A stretch of DNA of 5,540 bases from Acidobacteriota bacterium (GTDB lineage: Bacteria > Acidobacteriota > Terriglobia > Terriglobales > Acidobacteriaceae), in assembly GCA_025353435.1 (NCBI GenBank), contig JANXQR010000433.1, positions 1 through 5,540 on the forward strand, in the 5' to 3' direction. Both the position numbers and the translations under genes were made by a program. The first letter of the stretch is position 1, and the number at the start of each line of letters is the position of its first letter. The notes below the pieces were generated by a model that saw only the letters and a program-made list of their open reading frames with translations, was not told the origin of the DNA and did not search any database. Shown piece by piece: positions 1 to 5,409 of the stretch.

Positions 1-1
1 G

Positions 2-1099
2 CAGGGAATGGCCGAAAACGGCGATGCGCGCATCGGCATCGTCATCGAAAAACCGTTCGGCCACGATCTCGATTCCGCGCGGGACCTCAACCACCAGGTC
101 AACGCCGTTTTCCACGAGAACCAGGTCTTCCGCATCGACCACTACCTCGGCAAGGAGACCGTTCAGAACATCCTGGTCTTCCGCTTCGCCAACGGCATCT
201 TCGAGCCAATCTGGAATCGCAACTTCATCGATCACGTCCAGATCACGGCAGCCGAATCCATCGGAATCGAAGGCCGCGGGCCGTTCTACGAGAAAGCCGG
301 CGCCCTTCGCGACGTGCTCCAGAACCACGTGATGGAACTGCTAAGCTTCATCGCGATGGAGCCACCCTCGAGCTTCGACTCAGAAGCCGTGCGTCGGGAA
401 AAAGTGAAAGTCTGGCAGGCCATCCCCAGCGTGCCCATCCAGAACGCGGTGCGCGGCCAGTACGGCCCCGGCCTCGTCGAAGGCAAGCGTGTGATCGGCT
501 ATCGCGACGAAGAACGCGTCAATCCAGAGTCCAGCACCGAAACATTCGCCGCCGTTCGACTCCAGATCGAGAACTGGCGCTGGGCGGGCGTTCCCTTCTA
601 CCTGCGCGCCGGAAAGCGCATGAAGAAGCGCGCCACTGAAATTACCATCCAGTTCAAGCAACCGCCCCTGCTCATCTTCAACCGCATGCAGACGAGCGGC
701 CCTTGCACGGAGATTCAGCCGAACGTCCTCAGCATCCGCATCCAACCTGATGACGGCATCGCACTGCGCTTCGGTGCCAAGGTGCCCAACACACCGGGCA
801 TGGCCGTCTGCCCGGTCAATATGGACTTCGATTACGCTCAGGCCTTCGGGCAATCGCGCGCCAACGGCTACGAGCGGTTGCTGCTCGATGCCATGCTCGG
901 CGACCAGACGCTTTTTTCGCATCGCGATGGAGTGGAAGTGAACTGGGCTCTCTACACACCGATTCTGCAGGCGTGGGCGGCAAAAACCCCCGAAGTCTTC
1001 CCGAATTACTTTGCGGGAACATGGGGTCCGGAGTGCGCTGAACGCCTGCTCGAACGCGACGGCCACACCTGGCGCAATAACCTCGGCAAACCCGAGTGA
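2..1099 (+). CDS. zwf: Glucose-6-phosphate 1-dehydrogenase, C-terminal part (5' end outside window)
   Basis: Oxidises glucose-6-phosphate to 6-phosphogluconolactone with reduction of NAD(P)+, the first step of the oxidative pentose phosphate pathway, in the cytoplasm. Counting from the Met at base 8, the EKPFG substrate-binding strand is at residues 14-18 and the family signature DHYLGKE at 44-50. The catalytic His lies in QNH (His107). The second domain shows VPFYLRAGKR at 195-204 and the conserved ERLLLDAMLGDQTLF block at 289-303, and the protein ends with the usual AGTWGPE-type tail. The family is about 490-510 residues, so roughly 130-150 N-terminal residues, including the Rossmann nucleotide-binding motif, lie upstream. 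The frame stays open to the window edge (codons CAG GGA precede the Met), so the Met at base 8 is internal, not the start. The gene is convergent with the RNase H gene. No damage is visible in the part present. Confidence 0.97.
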   Translation, partial: QGMAENGDARIGIVIEKPFGHDLDSARDLNHQVNAVFHENQVFRIDHYLGKETVQNILVFRFANGIFEPIWNRNFIDHVQITAAESIGIEGRGPFYEKAGALRDVLQNHVMELLSFIAMEPPSSFDSEAVRREKVKVWQAIPSVPIQNAVRGQYGPGLVEGKRVIGYRDEERVNPESSTETFAAVRLQIENWRWAGVPFYLRAGKRMKKRATEITIQFKQPPLLIFNRMQTSGPCTEIQPNVLSIRIQPDDGIALRFGAKVPNTPGMAVCPVNMDFDYAQAFGQSRANGYERLLLDAMLGDQTLFSHRDGVEVNWALYTPILQAWAAKTPEVFPNYFAGTWGPECAERLLERDGHTWRNNLGKPE

Positions 1100-1171
1100 T
1101 GCAGTGAGTAAGCAATAGGGAACGGGAATAGTAGGCCCGGCGTAGGTTTGGATTGACGCGCCTTCCGGTCT

Positions 1172-1825
1172 CTACTCCCTTATGATCTTCACGAAGATCC
1201 CGTCGGGCAACTCACCCCCAAGCAAGTGGACCACGCCGTCCTTCACATAGCCTTCCAGCACCTGGCGGGGCTGCTTCGGGGCGCTTCCAGCGGGCTGTGG
1301 GGTCGGCTTGGGGCTTTCCGGCTTGGCGTACGCATTCGCGGTCAATGGCTGGGCAGCGCTGCCCGGCGTCTTCCCCATCCCCCGGTCCATCGCTTCGTTG
1401 GCTAGCCGGTCGGCCTCTTTGTTCCCGCCGCGGAGGGTGTGGCCCATTTCGAACTTTTCGAGCTGCCTGGAAAGCCGTTTGGCTTCTTCCCAGAGCGGGC
1501 GTAATCCGGGGCTTGCCACCTTGTACAAGCCCTTCATTTGCTTGACCATAAGCTCGGAGTCCGAAACCACTTTGAGCCTCTTGTGCCCATGCTCCAAAGC
1601 CCATTTCAAGCACGCCAGCAGTCCCGCGTATTCGGCGTAGTTATTGGTCTGAACGCCCAGGAACTCGCTCAAGCGAGCCACCACGCGCCCCTGGCTATCC
1701 TCCACCACGGCACCGTAGCCGGAAGGCCCGGGGTTGCCCCGGGAACCCCCATCGCAATGTGCCGTCAGCACATCCGCCGCGCCGGCCTTTACCACCTGCT
1801 GATCTCCAAACAGATTTCCAGTCAT
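1172..1825 (-). CDS. RNase HI-family protein with C-terminal DUF104-like motif
   Basis: Predicted endonuclease cleaving the RNA strand of RNA:DNA hybrids in the cytoplasm (RNase H fold, RVT_3/RNase HI type). Of 217 residues, about 18-147 form the domain. The four metal-binding acids are present: Asp25 in CDGGSRGNPG, Glu65 in NNYAEY, Asp89 in SDSELMVKQM and Asp139 in NKEADRLANEAMD. His129 lies in the loop before the last Asp. Residues 148-187 are a Pro/Ala/Lys-rich linker. Residues 188-217 form a short motif (EGYVKDGVV, then LPDGIFVKI) resembling small DUF104/AF2212-like antitoxin sequences; this resemblance is from memory. The ATG at 1825 has only a poorly spaced GGGA upstream. A GTG at 1795 (residue 11) has GGAG eight bases before it and still keeps the whole domain, so the true start could be there. 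It is divergent from the sigma gene. It may alternatively be described as a reverse-transcriptase-like (RVT_3) protein. I give no rnhA symbol because this lineage differs from the E. coli-type enzyme. Confidence 0.92.
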   Translation of the reverse strand: MTGNLFGDQQVVKAGAADVLTAHCDGGSRGNPGPSGYGAVVEDSQGRVVARLSEFLGVQTNNYAEYAGLLACLKWALEHGHKRLKVVSDSELMVKQMKGLYKVASPGLRPLWEEAKRLSRQLEKFEMGHTLRGGNKEADRLANEAMDRGMGKTPGSAAQPLTANAYAKPESPKPTPQPAGSAPKQPRQVLEGYVKDGVVHLLGGELPDGIFVKIIRE

Positions 1826-1949
1826 CCGTCCCAGTCTACCGGCTCGGGCGGCCCAAGACGCCCGCGATCCCGCTCACAATTCAGCATCCGACCCGTCCAT
1901 CTGAATGCAGCTGTTTGCGATCTTTTGATCCCCTGGAGCGGCGAAAAAT
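1826..1949. promoter_or_regulatory. Divergent intergenic region between RNase H and sigma factor genes
   Basis: These 124 bases separate two divergently read genes and so should hold promoters for both. I could not pick out a convincing -35/-10 pair in either direction. A TTGCGA hexamer at 1915-1920 lacks a well-placed -10 partner. A small inverted repeat, GATC-TTTT-GATC, sits at 1919-1930. The only clear signal is GGAG at 1935-1938, eleven bases before the sigma factor ATG at 1950, which could act as its ribosome binding site. Promoter content here is inferred from gene orientation. Confidence 0.4.
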
Positions 1950-2693
1950 ATGGCCACAGACGCGGTTCCCTACCCGGCTCCAACGCCGAATCCGGCAACA
2001 GCTTTCCCATGGACCCATGCCCGAGCGGTACAATCCACCCCAAGGGTGGACTCAGGATTGGCTGCAACCAGGGCAATGGAAAAACCCGACCGCGCACAGG
2101 AACTATTGCAGGCCCGCGCTCCGGAAATGGAATTGATCCGGCAGGCGCAGTCAGGTTCACGCGTGGCATTCGACTCCCTCGTCAGGCAATATGAGCAGCA
2201 AGTTCTCCGCCTCGCCCTTCACCTCACCGGCAGCGAGAGCGACGCCGAGGACATCTACCAGGAAGCCTTTCTGAAGGCATACCGGTACATTGGAAACTTC
2301 CGTTTCGAGTGCTCCTTCTACACGTGGATCTACCGCATCGTCACCAATTTGTGTCTTGACCTGCTGCGCCGCCGTAAAACGCGCCGTGAAGATCAGGCCG
2401 TCATCATCGACCACTCTGGCGATGAAATCGACATTCTTTCGTCAGTATCGGACGAGCGCTCCTTTTCCAACCCGGCGCGCGAACTCGATCGCAAGGTACT
2501 CGGAATCAGAATTCAGGACGCGCTCAGCAAGCTCACTCCTCGCGAGCGCACGGTATTTGAACTGAAGCATTACCAGGGCCTCCGCCTGCGCACCATCGGA
2601 GAGATGTTGAATACAACTGAAGAAACTGCCAAAAATACACTTTTTAGAGCGACCAAGAAATTGAGATCGCAATTGGCAGGCCTGCGGAAATGA
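1950..2693 (+). CDS. ECF-type RNA polymerase sigma factor (sigma-70 family, RpoE-like)
   Basis: Directs RNA polymerase to a stress- or signal-specific promoter set and is held inactive by a cognate anti-sigma factor. The sigma-2 region covers about residues 71-142: DAEDIYQEAFLKAYR for core binding, then FECSFYTWIYRIVTNLCLDLLRR in two adjoining blocks for -10 recognition. A charged linker follows, and the sigma-4 region runs about 188-240 (LTPRERTVFELKHYQG, then the helix-turn-helix IGEMLNTTEETAKNTLFRA). No sigma-3 or extra C-terminal domain is visible. At 247 residues it is longer than the usual 180-200, because of a Pro/Ala-rich N-terminal stretch before the domain. The ATG at 1950 is preferred because GGAG lies eleven bases upstream. 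An internal ATG at 2076 (residue 43) would give a 205-residue protein of normal size but has only an AGGG two bases upstream. The anti-sigma gene starts 43 bases after the stop, which indicates co-transcription. Confidence 0.93.
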   Translation: MATDAVPYPAPTPNPATAFPWTHARAVQSTPRVDSGLAATRAMEKPDRAQELLQARAPEMELIRQAQSGSRVAFDSLVRQYEQQVLRLALHLTGSESDAEDIYQEAFLKAYRYIGNFRFECSFYTWIYRIVTNLCLDLLRRRKTRREDQAVIIDHSGDEIDILSSVSDERSFSNPARELDRKVLGIRIQDALSKLTPRERTVFELKHYQGLRLRTIGEMLNTTEETAKNTLFRATKKLRSQLAGLRK

Positions 2694-2721
2694 AGCAGGC
2701 AAGGAAACACCTTTTGAGGCT

Positions 2722-2728
2722 GGAAGGA
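2722..2728 (+). promoter_or_regulatory. Ribosome binding site of the anti-sigma gene
   Basis: The purine run GGAAGGA ends eight bases before the ATG at 2737. This is a near-ideal Shine-Dalgarno site that fixes the start of the anti-sigma factor and places its zinc-binding Cys3 at the extreme N-terminus. Confidence 0.8.
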
Positions 2729-2736
2729 CGTTTGAC

Positions 2737-3711
2737 ATGAACTGCGAATTGGCACACGAACGCATCGTGATGGCTGCCTACGGCGAGCTGCCCGATGACG
2801 AAACGCACGAGCTTGACAGGCACCTGACAACTTGCACGGGATGCGGCCAGGAACGTGAACAGATGATGGCCCTGAAGCTGCTATCTGATGCGTACCCAGT
2901 CGAAGAACCGAATGCAAACCTGGTTGCGCGATCCCGAATTCGACTCGAGGAAGCCCTTGACGCGCTGCCTCCCACGCGCTGGTTCGAGCGCCTGCTGCAA
3001 AAGCTCCGCAACAATGCCGCGAGCCTTCAGTCGGCTCCCGTTGCTGCATCGCTCCTACTGCTGATCGGCGGCGGAGCCGGCAGCCTGGGGGGATACTTCG
3101 TCGCGCAGAATCACTCCGCGCGCACTGCCACAACGGCGTCATTGAATGACCCCGCTCCTAAAGCAGTTGACCCGTCCGAAGGCGAAGTTGCCAGCATATC
3201 CAGCATCGAACGCCAGCCGAACAGCGAATTCGTAGAAGTCCGCTACAACGCCCTCGTGCCGCGGGTGATTCATGGTTCCCTCGACGACCAATATATTCGC
3301 AAGCTCCTGATGCTGGCCTCGGAGAATGCTTCATCCGTGGGCATCCGCGGCAGTTCAGTTGGCCTGCTGGCATCGGAGTGCCGCGCTGGACACGAGTGCC
3401 AGGCAGAAGGCATTCGCGACGCTCTGATGATCGCATTGCGTTATGACCGGAACGCCGGTGTGCGCCAGAAAGCACTGGAAGGCCTTCAGCCGTACGTGGC
3501 CGAGGACGTTCACGTTCGCGATGCGATGCTCGAGGCGCTGCTGAACGACTCTGACCCGCATATTCGCACCCAGGCAATCAGCATTCTGGAGCCGGTAGAA
3601 TCCGACACCAGCGTTAGGCAAGTCTTGCGATCGGTTGCAAATACTGACCGCAACCCCAGAATCCGGTTAGCATCCCGTCAGGTTTTAAGTCGGGTGCCGG
3701 AGTTCCAATAG
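2737..3711 (+). CDS. Membrane-anchored zinc-finger (ZAS) anti-sigma factor with HEAT-like repeat exported domain
   Basis: Predicted to sequester the ECF sigma factor encoded just upstream. The N-terminal 45 residues carry a ZAS/zf-HC2 pattern: Cys3, then His29-x3-Cys33-x2-Cys36 (HLTTCTGC). One hydrophobic segment at about 102-123 (VAASLLLLIGGGAGSLGGYF) would place the N-terminus in the cytoplasm and the rest outside. After a low-complexity stretch (124-160), residues 181-320 form about four HEAT-like helical-pair units of some 35 residues. Recurring patterns include VRQKALEGL, IRTQAISILEPV and IRLASRQVL. Two cysteines, Cys215 and Cys221, sit in the loop after the first unit. At 324 residues it is larger than many ZAS anti-sigma factors because of the HEAT domain. 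Assignment as anti-sigma rests on the zinc motif, the membrane segment and adjacency; binding of the sigma factor is inferred. The start is supported by a strong ribosome binding site. Confidence 0.9.
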   Translation: MNCELAHERIVMAAYGELPDDETHELDRHLTTCTGCGQEREQMMALKLLSDAYPVEEPNANLVARSRIRLEEALDALPPTRWFERLLQKLRNNAASLQSAPVAASLLLLIGGGAGSLGGYFVAQNHSARTATTASLNDPAPKAVDPSEGEVASISSIERQPNSEFVEVRYNALVPRVIHGSLDDQYIRKLLMLASENASSVGIRGSSVGLLASECRAGHECQAEGIRDALMIALRYDRNAGVRQKALEGLQPYVAEDVHVRDAMLEALLNDSDPHIRTQAISILEPVESDTSVRQVLRSVANTDRNPRIRLASRQVLSRVPEFQ

Positions 3712-3720
3712 AGCCCTACC

Positions 3721-3762
3721 GTCCGCTGAATACACCGCAGGACCAAAGAGTGTGTAGCGGAC
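3721..3762 (+). promoter_or_regulatory. Hairpin-forming inverted repeat between anti-sigma and PDZ genes
   Basis: GTCCGC (3721-3726) pairs with GCGGAC (3757-3762), and after a four-base bulge TACAC (3731-3735) pairs with GTGTA (3752-3756). Together this gives eleven base pairs around a 16-base loop. No T-run follows on the + strand (the next bases are ACAAAATCGC), so it is not a standard intrinsic terminator. It lies 9 bases after the anti-sigma stop and 25 bases before the PDZ start. It might be an attenuator, an RNA-processing or stabilising element, or a protein-binding site. The complementarity is seen directly; the function is not known. Confidence 0.45.
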
Positions 3763-3775
3763 ACAAAATCGCATG

Positions 3776-3780
3776 AGAGG
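3776..3780 (+). promoter_or_regulatory. Ribosome binding site deciding the PDZ protein start
   Basis: AGAGG ends seven bases before the ATG at 3788. Because it lies just after another in-frame ATG at 3773, which has no purine-rich site at proper distance, it argues that translation begins at 3788. Confidence 0.7.
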
Positions 3781-3787
3781 CAAAAAA

Positions 3788-5083
3788 ATGAAGTACTTTT
3801 CGAGGCCATTTGCAACGTTCGCAGCCGCGCTGTTCGGGCTGAGCCTTGGATGGATTGCAGCTCCGACCGGCGCAACCGCACAAACATCCATCTCCCACAT
3901 CATGCAGGAGATCAACCCGCTCCTGTCCCACGCTCAGGGCTACCTTGGCGTTCTCGTGACAGACGTCGACAACGACTCCGCCAGCAAGCTCAAATTGAAG
4001 GATGTCAAGGGTGCCCTGATCACTCTCATCGATCACGACGCTCCCGCCGGCCAGAAAGGACTGCGCGTCAACGACGTGGTGCTCTCCGTCAACGGGCAGA
4101 CCATCGGAGGTGCCGAACAGTTTGGGCGCATGCTGCACGATCTTCCCGCTGGCCACAAGGTCACGCTCGTCATCAGCCGTGACGGCGCGCCACAAACATT
4201 TACCGTGCAGCTCGTCGATCGCAAGACGATGGAGCACGATGTCTGGAACACCATGAACGACTCCGACGTCTTTACGCCGCCGCCCACGGGGATGGGTATC
4301 CTCGACAACGGCAACCCAGGGTGGAGTCTCGGACACGTATCGCCATTCGGAAGCAGCCTCAAAGTGGGAGCGCTTGTTGAACCGCTGGACGCGCAGATGG
4401 CCGAATATCTCAACATGCAAAATGGCGTCATGATCAAACAGGTTGCGCGCAAAAGTGAAGCCGCCAACGCCGGCTTAAAGCAGTTTGACGTGATTCTGAA
4501 GGTGGGCACGGACTCGATTCAGACCACTGCGGACTGGGATCGCGCCCTCCACTCTAATGCGGGCAAGCAGGTCCAGGTTATTATCCTGCGCGACCGCAAA
4601 CAGCTGATTCTAAACCTCCAAGTTGACTCCAAGCATCACAGCTTGGTGATTTGGACGGACATGTTCCCGCAGGAAAACTGCTCGGACTTGGCCTCGCTTG
4701 ATCAGCAGTTTGGTTCGGATCTTGCCAAGGCCCTTCGACAGGAAACGGAAACTTTTAAGTCGCAGATCGATCGGCAGCAACTCGACGAAATGCTCCGTCA
4801 GTCCGAAAATCTGCGCGACAGCTTCAAGGCCTGGTCCTTCCCGGAGTTCAAGGTCGATCCGAAGCAGATGGAGGAAATGCGCCAGCAGATGGAGCAATTC
4901 CGTCAGAGCTTCAACACCGATCAATTTAAGATCGATCCGAAGCAGATGGAAGAGCTTCAGCAGCAGATGAAAGAGTTCCGCAAATCGTTTCCGCAGAATT
5001 TCAAGATGGACCGCCATCAGCTCGATGAATTCCGGCGCCAGCTCAACGAGCTGCACGAGCTGACCATCGACCAGTCTGCTTAG
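3788..5083 (+). CDS. Exported tandem-PDZ protein with repetitive amphipathic helical tail
   Basis: Predicted secreted or periplasmic protein of 431 residues. Residues 1-31 are a signal peptide: basic start, hydrophobic FAAALFGLSLGW, and an ATA cleavage site before Gln32. PDZ1 spans about 51-145, with the GYLGV carboxylate-binding loop and the DAPAGQKGLRVNDVVLSVNG core. PDZ2 spans about 188-282, with the core SEAANAGLKQFDVILKVG. After a loop holding the only cysteine (Cys298), residues 323-425 are Gln/Glu/Met/Phe-rich helix containing near-identical tandem units. No serine-protease GNSGG motif, zinc-protease HExxH or extra membrane helix is visible, so this is not DegS, HtrA or RseP, although PDZ domains are typical of those envelope proteases. 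The start at 3788 is favoured by its AGAGG site; an in-frame ATG at 3773 would add five residues. It lies 76 bases after the anti-sigma gene on the same strand and may be in its operon or under its own control. Binding of peptide C-termini and a role in envelope stress are inferred. Confidence 0.85.
   Translation: MKYFSRPFATFAAALFGLSLGWIAAPTGATAQTSISHIMQEINPLLSHAQGYLGVLVTDVDNDSASKLKLKDVKGALITLIDHDAPAGQKGLRVNDVVLSVNGQTIGGAEQFGRMLHDLPAGHKVTLVISRDGAPQTFTVQLVDRKTMEHDVWNTMNDSDVFTPPPTGMGILDNGNPGWSLGHVSPFGSSLKVGALVEPLDAQMAEYLNMQNGVMIKQVARKSEAANAGLKQFDVILKVGTDSIQTTADWDRALHSNAGKQVQVIILRDRKQLILNLQVDSKHHSLVIWTDMFPQENCSDLASLDQQFGSDLAKALRQETETFKSQIDRQQLDEMLRQSENLRDSFKAWSFPEFKVDPKQMEEMRQQMEQFRQSFNTDQFKIDPKQMEELQQQMKEFRKSFPQNFKMDRHQLDEFRRQLNELHELTIDQSA
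4847..5062 (+). repeat. In-frame tandem repeat in the tail of the PDZ protein
   Basis: Three consecutive units begin with Phe-Lys: at 4847 (FKVDPKQMEEMRQQMEQF), at 4925 (FKIDPKQMEELQQQMKEF) and at 5000 (FKMDRHQLDEFRRQLNEL). A more diverged fourth copy precedes them from about 4754. Units are 26 and 25 codons long. The first two share an uninterrupted 19-base identical stretch (4854-4872 and 4932-4950), which implies duplication of a 78-base unit. Hydrophobic residues recur every three to four positions, as expected for an amphipathic or coiled-coil helix, with an Asp-Pro break between units. Confidence 0.85.
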
Positions 5084-5358
5084 CTTGAGGCCTTGCGCTC
5101 GGATTCGCGCTGGGCGCGCAACTCTTCCATCACCGACTGAATCAGGGCCTTGGCGCCTTCCATTCCGCCGATCACCGCTTGCAGATCGAGCGCCGGCTTT
5201 GACGGATTGCGGCTGGAATTACAGTAAACCCCGTGCTGCCCCACCATGATCAGCGAATCAGTCAGCAGATCCAGCGCCACCGCCAACCGGCCGCGCTCCA
5301 GGCCCATCATGAATTCGTGCTGCTCCAGCTCCGACTTCCTCTCGTCAAAAACACTCAT
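5080..5358 (-). CDS. Hypothetical 92-residue protein
   Basis: I do not recognise the family. The sequence is mostly helix-forming, with a charged start (DERKSELEQHEFMMGLERGR), a central hydrophobic stretch (LAVALDLLTDSLIMVG), a Cys-containing turn (GVYCNSSRNPSKP) and a second helix ending in charged residues. There is no signal peptide and no clear membrane span, so it is probably cytoplasmic. The ATG at 5358 has only a weak GGCTGG-type site upstream and lies inside an inverted repeat. An internal ATG at 5310 (Met17) has GGAG twelve bases before it and is a possible alternative start. Its stop codon overlaps that of the convergent PDZ gene. It is read in the same direction as the partial gene beginning beyond the window, with 51 bases between them, so the two may be co-transcribed. 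Confidence 0.7.
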   Translation of the reverse strand: MSVFDERKSELEQHEFMMGLERGRLAVALDLLTDSLIMVGQHGVYCNSSRNPSKPALDLQAVIGGMEGAKALIQSVMEELRAQRESERKASS

Positions 5359-5390
5359 GGGTCCAGCCTAACGCAAGCGCCGGACCCATG
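5356..5390 (-). promoter_or_regulatory. Perfect 9-bp inverted repeat covering the start codon of the 92-residue protein
   Basis: CATGGGTCC at 5356-5364 is the exact reverse complement of GGACCCATG at 5382-5390. Two further pairs (5366-5367 with 5379-5380) form after one mismatch. In the - strand transcript this hairpin would bury the ATG at 5356-5358 in its stem. It has no T-run, so it is not a typical terminator. It may instead be a dimeric-protein operator. The pairing is seen directly; a role in translation control is inferred. Confidence 0.45.
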
Positions 5391-5409
5391 CCGTTCGACT
5401 CATTGACGG

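Noticed and set aside
380..1066. 228-codon open frame on the - strand inside zwf.
   Set aside because: It lies fully antisense to a strongly conserved enzyme gene and shows no recognisable family; long antisense frames are common in GC-rich genes.
1100..1171. Gap between the convergent zwf and RNase H genes, scanned for an intrinsic terminator or small RNA.
   Set aside because: No GC-rich stem followed by a T-run was found on either strand.
1184..1199. Palindrome GATCTTC-AC-GAAGATC near the 3' end of the RNase H gene, considered as a terminator for either convergent gene.
   Set aside because: It lies in codons of the RNase H tail, has a two-base spacer and no T-run, so coding constraint or chance explains it.
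1870..1882. On the - strand, GAATTGTGAGCGG matches thirteen bases of the E. coli lac operator.
   Set aside because: The match stops at the half site; the other half and any LacI-type gene are absent, so it is taken as chance.
1538..2194. 218-codon + strand open frame spanning the RNase H gene and the start of the sigma gene.
   Set aside because: It overlaps two well-supported genes in other frames, and its translation looks like low-complexity shadow sequence.
2703..2733. GGAAAC followed by CGTTT before the anti-sigma gene, considered as an ECF-type autoregulated promoter.
   Set aside because: The spacing is about 20 bases rather than the usual 15-17, and transcription would start at or past the ATG at 2737.
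4610..5056. Leucine-rich 148-codon open frame on the - strand opposite the PDZ tail.
   Set aside because: It is the antisense image of the Gln/Glu/Lys-rich tandem repeats, with no ribosome binding site or recognisable domain.
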